DNA of 64,000 nucleotides from Acanthosoma haemorrhoidale (lineage: Eukaryota; Arthropoda; Insecta; Hemiptera; Acanthosomatidae), in the NCBI GenBank assembly GCA_930367205.1, contig OV884014.1, positions 116,381,768-116,445,767 on the forward strand, in the 5' to 3' direction. This document shows, piece by piece, positions 56,771 through 64,000 of the stretch (position 1 is the first letter of the stretch; each line of letters opens with the position of its first letter). Position numbers and translations under genes: made by a program. Below the pieces are notes generated by a model that saw nothing but the letters and a program-made list of their open reading frames with translations, had not been told where the DNA came from and made no database searches.

Positions 56771-58069
56771 TTAGGCAGAAGATGTTAGTTGTCATAGTAC
56801 TAAATGTACGACATTATAGTTATTGATCTCAGTTCTATTTAAATGATCTGAACAATCAAGAACGGATCTAGGGTGAGCGTGGCGACAGAGGTCTCGTGAA
56901 AGTTGCCGTGAATTGCGAAAATACAGGGCTTTTTTAGTCTGTTCAGCCAGACTTGGCAGGGCTTGTCTCCTGTGGTAATGTCAGGCCTTAGGGACTTGGG
57001 GTGTCAACAAGTCCTTGTTTCCTTTTTAGTTAGAAATAAATTATACTCAGGTCGTTTTGAAAATTATTGCCGAGTCTGAAGGGTGCGGTTCTACTTTTTT
57101 TTTGAAAGACGTAAGGAGGTTTCCGTATGTCTCTACTGTCGTAGCAATCGCAAAAATGAAACCTTCACGAAAGATGATGGTTTGATAAATAAAACGGCCA
57201 GAAACACTATTTGTTTACAATAATTTTATAAATATTTATGAAACTTATTTTAACCACAAAAGATAGGTTCTCTTCATTGTGCTTGCTCAATTTTTATTTT
57301 TTATTATTATTTTTTTTTTACATACTCATATTAAAAATAATTCATCATTTATGTTAAATTGAGGTGATATTAACTTTAAAAAATAGTGGTATTGCCATTC
57401 AGTTGATAGTTTATTATACCCATAAGAGCATAATATTTTCTTCCCTTGTGTACAGATACAATATTATGCATTCACAGATTCTATGGTAACGAGAAAAGTT
57501 CCGAGGCCACAATGTATTAGTGTATTAGTGTATTAGTGTAAGGCAAAAACAAAAGTTATTATTAAAGAAGATACGAAACTACAAGGCGGTCGATACTGCG
57601 AACTCTGAGGGGGGCAATTGGGAACATTGAGCCGTGAAACTATTTAAGTTGTGCCGCGTAATGAATTCGCTACGGTATAGAGCTTTATATAAGTAGCCAT
57701 AGCTAATTAAGTGTTTATTACATAAGGACGCTTTAATCGTAATTGATTAAAGTTCTCTAAAGCGTCTTTGTAATTTCTGTGCTTGATGACATAGTAGCAA
57801 TTAGCTATGGTCGTTTTTACATCAGCAGAGAACTGAATTTAATTTTTTGTCAGTACAAACGGAATAAGACTTAAAATATTGTCTGAGGAAAAGATTGTTG
57901 AAAAAAAAAACTGTATTTGACTTCATCTTATTTATTATATACCAGTCATAAATCCTAGTCAAAACTTGTTCATAGTAAGAAAAAAATGGTGGTTTCTACC
58001 ATTTACTGTATTTAGTGTGGAAATAACGACGAAATTTAAATGTTAACTAGTGTCTCAGCTCTGATTTGA
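56771..58069. other. AT-rich spacer with a nested palindrome
   Basis: Apart from the inverted repeat at 57693-57811 and a short TGTATTAG tandem at 57513-57540, nothing is recognisable. Confidence 0.45.
57693..57811. repeat. Nested imperfect inverted repeat, about 120 bases
   Basis: The outer arms CCATAGCTAATT (57695-57706) and AATTAGCTATGG (57800-57811) are perfect. The inner arms TTACATAAGGACGCTTTA (57717-57734) and TAAAGCGTCTTTGTAA (57758-57774) pair with small mismatches. A third short hairpin CTTTAATC/GATTAAAG lies at the tip. It could be a foldback element or a hairpin RNA precursor. Confidence 0.6.
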
Positions 58070-58925
58070 GTTTTTTTTTTCCCTAAACCCCTTTAATTAA
58101 TTATAACATTTTTAACAATTGACCAAATTTCAATTTGCGATGCGGAGATGCATTCGAAGGAGGTTGGGTTACTAACAATAACAGATTGACGTGAAAATTA
58201 CAAAGCATTATATAAATACTAGGTGATAGGGCTCACCTTCTGTTTACAATTTAGGAGAAAAACTTACAAACTAAATCCTAGAACCTAGGACTAAAGCGTT
58301 CCTGCCGCGACAGCGTCCTGCCATCGATGGGGGAACGGAGCGGGGGTTATCGTGTTAAACACCGGGTTTGTCAGGTATTGCAGGGAGTCGAAAAATTTGA
58401 TATGTCTACGCTGGATGAATTCATCCACCTTAGGCAGCTCAAAGATCTCGTGAAGCTCACTGTTTCTTCGCTGCTCGAATGAAGTACCTCTGACCACTTT
58501 CATCAGTATACCGTTTTGGAATTGTTGGAGTCACCGAGCTGTCGTATACGTCAGATGAAAAAACTGTGCACCATACAGCAGAGTAGGCCTTAGTATGCTC
58601 TTGTACATCAATAGCTTGAGGCTCAGTGATAGATTGGGGGAAGTCAATAAGTGCGTAAGCCGGTAAGACTTCATGCGAGTTTGCTTCAACTTCTTCGCAA
58701 AATGGTTACTAAATTGGAGGTATCTGTCCATTTTAATGCCCAGATATACCAGGTTGTTGGCTGGTGAATTTTCCTCCGTTCCTACTATGTAACTAGTAGG
58801 TAGGTAGCGGACTTTTTCCCTTTTGAAAAGAGAAAATTACGCAGTCAGTCTTACCCACGTTTACAGAGATATTGAGTCTCCCCAATTTGATTTGAGAAAG
58901 TGAAAAGTTATTGAAGTTGGCGGAC
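58070..58925 (-). mobile_element. Non-LTR retrotransposon family B2, 5'-truncated (B2a)
   Basis: Minus strand, with the longest RT stretch of family B in the window. From the 5' side: QIKLGRLNISVNVGKTDCVI then FSFQKGKKSA (the 'NxxKTxxxxF' motif after the RT palm), NNLVYLGIKMDRYLQFSNHF, LTSPNLSLSLKLLMYKSILR, PTLLYGAQFF, then after a frameshift/stop RRNSELHEIFELPKVDEFIQ, RRHIKFFDSLQYLTNPVFNT and PHRWQDAVAAGTL. The 3' UTR (58290-58080) shares GCATTCGAAGGAGG and GGTGATAGGGCTCACCTTC with 24711-24990, and a T run at 58071-58080 is the A tail. Confidence 0.85.
58291..58731 (-). pseudogene. Non-LTR reverse transcriptase C-terminus (family B2), broken
   Basis: Two open pieces, 58731-58531 (MDRYLQFSNHFAKKLKQTRM start) and 58503-58291 (MKVVRGTSFEQRRNSELHEI start), are in different frames, joined by a region around 58505-58535 with a stop and a frameshift. 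The conserved RRHIKFFDSL, NPVFNT and PHRW motifs match those of B1 and B3. Non-functional. Confidence 0.8.
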
Positions 58926-59898
58926 TGTTATTGAATTTTAACGAGCATGTAATAATTTCAAGTATTTTATGTTTTTAATAGACCTTTAAATAAGAATAAT
59001 TTGTAATTCGGACTTGTTTTCAAAATATTTCGACATTACTGATTAAAGAAGACCCCGATCATTGTATAATCGTAAATTTTGTATTATTTCTACAAAGAGA
59101 GATTGACTTTTTGTATCTTCACTTAATGGCTGGATCGATTCTATTCGTGACGCTTGTGAATTCTGTTTTTAGCGCATATTTATTCATTCCTATTTCAATG
59201 TTGCTGTCCTTGACTATTTGTTTTCAACATTGATATCCGCGTATTATATATCAGATGGCTTTGAGGGTGAGTATTCAGTTCGGGGCGTGGCTGTGCATGG
59301 AACATTACAGCGAATGCTGAAGGTCAGTGCTTGGGCAGGCATTCGACCCTCGGAGTAGAACAAACAGATCGACCCTTTGCCAGTAAGGTAAGGATTACCC
59401 TCTAGCGTTCTAGGGGAACCTTATAGGGCTATCCCTCATCCCTAGTCTGACCTTAGGACTAAGTTTAATAATACTAATTCTCTAAACTTATTTTTGATTT
59501 TAAAACAGTGATTTTTTAAGTTATTTCAAAACCTTTGGAAATAGATTTGTTATCATGTCCGTACACTATTAAAAACAGCAAATACGGATCCTATGATTCT
59601 GAGAGACCACGATAGCGAAAACAAAGCCCAACCGGAAACAAAGGCGGCGCCCCTGTCCCAGCTGTCTGGTAGACATATGTTCTCATTTAAGTACACGAGG
59701 ACTGATCGGAGGGCTACTAATAATTTCATTCATCAGCACAGCCCACTGATGGTTACATACTTGTTGTGAATGTCGACGGAAAAGCCCAAATCCCCCCAAG
59801 TCCTCGGAGCGAACGTTCAAAATTCCTGTGCGAGCTAAAGCTAAAGTCACCCCACTCTATCAGTTTCACATCGATATAATTTACTGTACTTATAACAG
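58926..59898. other. No recognisable feature
   Basis: AT-rich, with a moderately GC-rich patch at 59270-59460 lacking motifs. Confidence 0.45.
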
Positions 59899-60505
59899 GT
59901 TGAGTCATAAGTAACTTCCGGTGCAGCTAAGTAGAATCTATTGTTCGTATAGATAGATAGATAGATAGATAGACTACCCGCTATGAGTTACCATGACAAC
60001 AAGTTTTTGTTTTCACTATATAGACGAGGCTTCAGTTAGTCTTTTGCCAACTGATTTGTGTGATACACGTTACGTTAAACTGTTGTTTTTTTAACCTCTG
60101 AAATGGAGAGTCAAAAAGTACATATTCGTCATGTAATGCTTTGGGAATTTAAACAAGGCAATAGTGCTAGGGCAACAGCTGAAAAAATATGCAGTGTGTA
60201 TGGTGAAGGACTAATAACTAATCGGGCAGTTAGAAATTGGTTTATAAAATTCCGTTCTGGAGATACGACCTTAAAAGACGAACCGAGGGCGGGACGTCCT
60301 TCCGACTTTGACGACAACCTTTTGAAGGCAATATTGGAGCAAAATCCACGTCAATCAACAAGAGGTATACCACATTTTACAAGGAAGGAATTGATAAGCT
60401 TCCAGGAAGATGGGAGAAGGTTATAGATAATAGTGGTGAATACATAATAAATTAATATAATTTTGATATTTAATGATAAAAAAAACGGAAGTTACTCATG
60501 ACGAC
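59899..60505 (+). mobile_element. mariner element (second family), internally deleted copy 2
   Basis: Ends GTTGAGTCATAAGTAACTTCC (left) and GTCGTCATGAGTAACTTCC (complement of the right), related to those at 42334-43280. 607 bp in all. The leader between the inverted repeat and the start codon contains a TAGA/GATA microsatellite (59950-59973) that is absent from copy 1. Confidence 0.85.
60103..60455 (+). pseudogene. mariner transposase with catalytic core deleted
   Basis: Starts MESQKVHIRHVMLWEFKQGN and keeps an intact helix-turn-helix region: ATAEKICSVYGEGLITNRAV, RNWFIKFRSGDTTLKDEPRA, GRPSDFDDN, LEQNPRQSTRG. The deletion junction follows. The C-terminal codons are in another frame: TTFYKEGIDKLPGRWEKVID, NSGEYIIN and a TAA at 60453-60455. 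All three catalytic Asp blocks are gone. The N-terminal frame ends out of register at 60426. The N-terminal DNA-binding part could in principle still be made and bind the inverted repeats; that is inference. Confidence 0.85.
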
Positions 60506-61800
60506 CTAAATAATTAAATGTAATCAAAGTCACATAAAATATCATTTTTATCCGACAATAGCACAAATATTGGTTGATAAAAAATTTTGCAGGAATAACA
60601 TTACTAATTATATTCTACAATGTATCCAATAAATCAATCATGTATTTAGATGTTATGTATACACTTATGTTGACAATACCATAGTTACCAATACCATATA
60701 TCATAGTTATAAAATAGTGCTTGGAAAAATGATTAAGTCAAATTGATTTCTCAAAACTTCTGAGTGTGCATATTATATGTCAGTTGAAAAACAATGACGG
60801 GTAGTTTAAAAAAAGACTTTGAGTTCAATTTCAATTTCGAAAGCTATTTAAGATTAAATGTTTACTATAAAATTACGTGAAAAATTTTAAGGATGTTTTT
60901 CTTCTAGCTTATTCTTCTTCTAGCTTATTCAACAAATTCAAGTCGATGAAACATAATGGAGGTATACTAAAGAATAAAGTTTTGATAGCCAACATCTGTC
61001 TGACTGCCTGAGTACGGTTGTGGAAATGATTCACATTTAATTTGAAGTTTTATAGGTAAAAATAAATTTGAAAAAAATCCCATCTCAAGGGCTCTCCAAA
61101 ATTTATATTAATTACCTATTTACTTTTTTTAAATTTTATTTCTTGAAAGGTGTTTCTCAGTCTTCAAGGTGGTTTAATAAATAAAATGAATTATTTTTGG
61201 TTAAAAATGTCGAATAAATTTCTATTTTATCTATCTCTCAACATTTTTTTTTTTCATTTTTGCATATTTTATCGTATATCTTCATAAAAAAATAATTTAA
61301 TTGAAGTAAATGTATATAGTTTGTAAAGATAAAAAATAACTGATCTCTTAGCTAACTCTTTATATTTATAGAAGAAATCCTAAAGTTGGCACTTACGTAT
61401 AGGGCGGTGTTTAACAGCCGTCATTACTTAGGGCGGTGTTATCCCTAATGGCAATTCCCTACAAATTAAAATACGACGTTATGAGGGCACTAGGAGGATG
61501 AACTTCTCCTGTAATATTCCGCATATTGGCCGTATATCCCAGCTAAGTGGAGTTCTCCCTTTGTGTGCAAAGGCTGGCATACTGCGTACAACCTTCGCTC
61601 CGTACATCGTTGGCGAGAAGTTGGACCATTGCATTATCCAAGCGTGGATGCTCGCCGGAATAATTGGACCGGGGTCCACGCTTTAGGGCCAGTTCTATCT
61701 TTAGCAAGGGTGTGGATACCTGACCGCCTTGAGCCGCATCGGCTATCGGCATCTTAAGGGCAATTCATCTCAACGTATAAATAAATAAGTATATATGTAT
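60506..61800. other. No recognisable gene; GC-richer patch near 61.4-61.75 kb
   Basis: 60506-61380 is AT-rich. 61400-61760 is GC-richer and open on both strands in several frames (for example minus 61679-61479, MDPGPIIPASIHAWIMQWSN). None shows a motif I know, and overlapping open frames argue that composition is the cause. Confidence 0.35.
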
Positions 61801-62647
61801 AGGGTGTCCCAGAATTAACGCAAGATTTGATTTTAATAGACAACACAGTTTTTAGTATTTTTGTTCTTATTTATTTATTGAATTAAAAGTAAATAGAATA
61901 GGGTTATTTATGGAATAACACATTGGGTAAATGGCCTCCACGACTTTGCTGGCACTTACGCACTATTTTGTCGAAAGTTTCCATGACCATTTGGCATAAA
62001 TGTGGTTGAATTTTCCTCTTTTAATGCACGGGTGGATTTTGGCTTGTTGACGTACACCTTTTACTTCACATAACCCCATAATAAGAAATCTAAAGGTGTT
62101 AAATCACACGATCTAGGGGGCCAATTCTGATCACCGAAACGAGAGAGTACACGACCTGGAAATGTCTCATGGGTTTTATGGCATGTGGCACCATCTTGTT
62201 GAAACCACATATTTCCCACATCAATATCATCCAATTTTGGCACAAAGAACTGTGTTTACGACGCCGAATTGATGTTCCTGGATTTTCAACAACACTCTCA
62301 CGCACTGCTTCGATATTGACATTTGAACGGCTTGTTTTTGGACGACCAGTGTGTTAAGTGTCTCTAACTGATCCAGTCTCCCTAAATTTTTCAATTAATA
62401 TCTTCACAGTTGAGGAAGTCAAAACACTATTCCGACCATATTTTGTATGAAATTTTTAAACTGCGGCCGCCAAACTTTCATTATTTTTGAGATAATGTTC
62501 AACAATAAAGACACGTTTCTCTATCGTGTAACGCTCCATTTTTACTAATCCTAAACTGTCAGCGGTCAAATTGTTTTGTTTTTGGGGCTTACTTTACTGC
62601 ACAAATGGCGGCAAATTCAAATCTTGCGTTAATTCTGGCACACCCTT
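61801..62647 (-). mobile_element. DD41D-type mariner element, internally deleted (copy b)
   Basis: Ends AGGGTGTCCCAGAATTAACG (left) and AGGGTGTGCCAGAATTAACG (complement of the right), in TATA-type flanks. Closely related to 7506-8277 and to the solo end at 14690-14823. 847 bp. Its internal deletions differ from those of copy a. Confidence 0.85.
62061..62539 (-). pseudogene. mariner transposase, deleted and interrupted (copy b)
   Basis: ATG at 62539 (MERYTIEKRVFIVEHYLKNN). The TAA at 62458-62456 is at the same codon as in copy a, and a second TAA falls within VRDT*HTGRPK. It then keeps EAVRESVVENPGTSIRRR, a deletion, and out of frame VPKLDDIDVGNMWFQQDGAT with the second catalytic Asp. A short deletion between THET and FPGR is followed by NWPPRSCDLTPLDFLLWGYV with the third Asp. 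Restoring the missing residues by comparison with copy a gives 41 residues between the two Asp, the basis for the DD41D label. Confidence 0.85.
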
Positions 62648-62848
62648 TATATACATATATATGTATGTATTTATATCCATCAATTCATTCCTGTCGTAGT
62701 TTAGGGTAGAAAATGTGATAAATAAATAAACTTTATTAATAGTTTTAACAGTGACGGAGTGTTCTCATTTAGCACTCCTTAATGTTATTTGCTTAGTCCT
62801 CATACTGTTAAGCAAGATTATTCTTGGATGTGAGTTTATCTATTGATG

Positions 62849-63632
62849 TTGGCAAGAAAGTAATTTCGGTTTTTTAGTGTGAAAAAATAAACATTAATCA
62901 GTCAAATATCTTCCATTCTGTTCGACGACCTTTTGCCATCGTTCTGGCAACTTCATGATCCCGCTCAACCAAGTTCGAGGTCATCGTTATTACTGAAATG
63001 TTTACTATTTAAAAGGTTTTGTACACTTCGAAATAAATGATAATCCGATGGTGCACGGTCGGGGCTGTATTGAGGATGCGACATCACTTCCTAACCAAGC
63101 TCCAATAGTTTCCTACGTGTTGATAAAGATGTGTGAGGCATTGTCCTGGTGGAACCCAAATATCGAGCTTCTTAACCAGTCCAAGACGTCCTATATGATT
63201 TCCAATTGTTGTGTGTGGTACATTCAACTGTTTTACAATCTCTCGGACAGTTATATTTCATTTTGACATCATCAGCTTCAGAACGTTGGTCATTTTTCAT
63301 TGAAAATTCTCCATAACGAATTTTTTTAAACCAATTCCGACACGTCCGTTCTGATAAACAATCAGCACCATACACTTCATATATCTCTTTATGAGCCTCA
63401 GCCGCTTTTGTGCCTTTATGAAAATAAAAAAGTAAAATGGATCGAAAAGTCTTATTTTTGCAATCCATGTTAAAACTGACAGTTGTAAACAAAATTACAC
63501 GGAATTTCTTTCTATAACAACCTTAAAGTATCGACTAGCAAATCTCAAAAGAAAAAAAATCATACATTGACAAAAGAATAACGAAAGGAACATAACGCCA
63601 TCTGCTGCAAACCGAAATCACTTTCTTGCCAA
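62849..63632 (-). mobile_element. mariner element (third family), internally deleted
   Basis: Inverted ends TTGGCAAGAAAGTAATTTCG (left) and TTGGCAAGAAAGTGATTTCG (complement of the right) define a 784-bp element. The end sequence and transposase differ from both other mariner families here. TA is not immediately adjacent to the ends (GATG on the left, GCTATTATA on the right), perhaps because of flanking mutation. Confidence 0.85.
62894..63468 (-). pseudogene. mariner transposase with first catalytic block deleted
   Basis: ATG at 63468 (MDCKNKTFRSILLFYFHKGT). Helix-turn-helix region KAAEAHKEIYEVYGADCLSE, RTCRNWFKKIRYGEFSMKND. After a frameshift, TVREIVKQLNVPHTTIGNHI and LGLVKKLDIWVP. There the sequence jumps to HQDNASHIFIN (second Asp), then YSPDRAPSDYHLFRSVQNLL (third Asp) in another frame, and ends MKLPERWQKVVEQNGRYLTD with TAA at 62896-62894. 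The VTGDEKW-type block with the first Asp is missing. It looks closest to mellifera-type mariners by motif memory. Confidence 0.8.
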
Positions 63633-64000
63633 GCTATTATATGAGTGGAAGCGTTTCTGTGAGATCTGCTAGGGTTGATTAATAAACGCTGATCGTTATC
63701 GGGAGCTGGTGCTGATACATACACCCAAGGGTTACAGTTAGTCAAGATACGGGAGTTCCCTTAGACGTGGTATTCCTCTACACTGTGAGGGCAACTGAGT
63801 ATCTTCTTAAACTAAAGCAATTGCGAATTCGCTCTTGAAAAGTGAAAAAAATTTCGAGATATGACACTCCAGACGTCGATCCCGATGTTTAGTGGGAATT
63901 TTAATATTTTGGGCATTGGCAAACTAACTTAAATTACCAAATTTCATGAACAATAGACTGAAAAAGTTAAAATACGATTGTCAAATATACAGTGGTGAAC
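63633..64000. other. No recognisable feature
   Basis: Right edge of the window. No coding or repeat signal recognised. Confidence 0.45.

Overview
The window looks like 64 kb of A+T-rich, gene-poor nuclear DNA from an arthropod, most likely an insect. The evidence is the repeat content: several mariner-type DNA transposons, Jockey-like and I-like non-LTR retrotransposons that are mostly 5'-truncated, microsatellites and a large tandem satellite. I see no operons, no prokaryotic gene organisation, no rRNA and no complete tRNA. I found no host protein-coding gene I can defend. Nearly every recognisable coding stretch belongs to a mobile element, and nearly all are truncated, internally deleted or interrupted. 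The species cannot be named from this sequence.

Layout. 0-5.6 kb: a decayed hAT-like transposase remnant, one copy of an unknown interspersed repeat (family C) and three minus-strand tails of the dominant Jockey-like family (family A). 7.5-8.3 kb: a deleted DD41D mariner. 9-11 kb: two copies of a short conserved peptide-coding fragment (family D) and the first copy of a second non-LTR family (family B). 14.7-18.8 kb: a mariner end, the best RT C-terminus of family A, another RT C-terminal scrap, and a 5'-truncated I-like element whose ORF (RNase H plus zinc knuckle) is still open and which is flanked by a 12-bp target-site duplication. 19-27 kb: B fragments, a GC-rich island and two tRNA-like sequences. 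28-30 kb: an AT palindrome, a perfect hairpin, five near-identical 79-bp tandem units and a ribozyme-like motif. 30-41 kb: RT scraps, one amplified into a 28/30-bp tandem repeat, plus A, B and C copies. 42.1-43.4 kb: a deleted mariner bracketed by 22-bp inverted repeats next to a hammerhead-like motif.

45.0-51.1 kb is a single array of about 117 copies of a 52-bp, relatively GC-rich satellite that stays in exact 52-bp register from end to end. 51.2-58.9 kb returns to A and B elements, one with a 68-base A-rich tail, plus a nested palindrome. 59.9-63.6 kb holds three more deleted mariners of three families.

The elements relate to each other mainly as non-autonomous derivatives. The two DD41D copies share the same early stop codon but carry different internal deletions. 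The two copies of the second mariner lost different but overlapping parts of the transposase. This pattern fits mobilisation in trans by intact relatives elsewhere in the genome. The strongest candidates for something undescribed are the 52-bp satellite, family C, family D and the ribozyme-like element around 42.2 kb. None could be compared with a database here.
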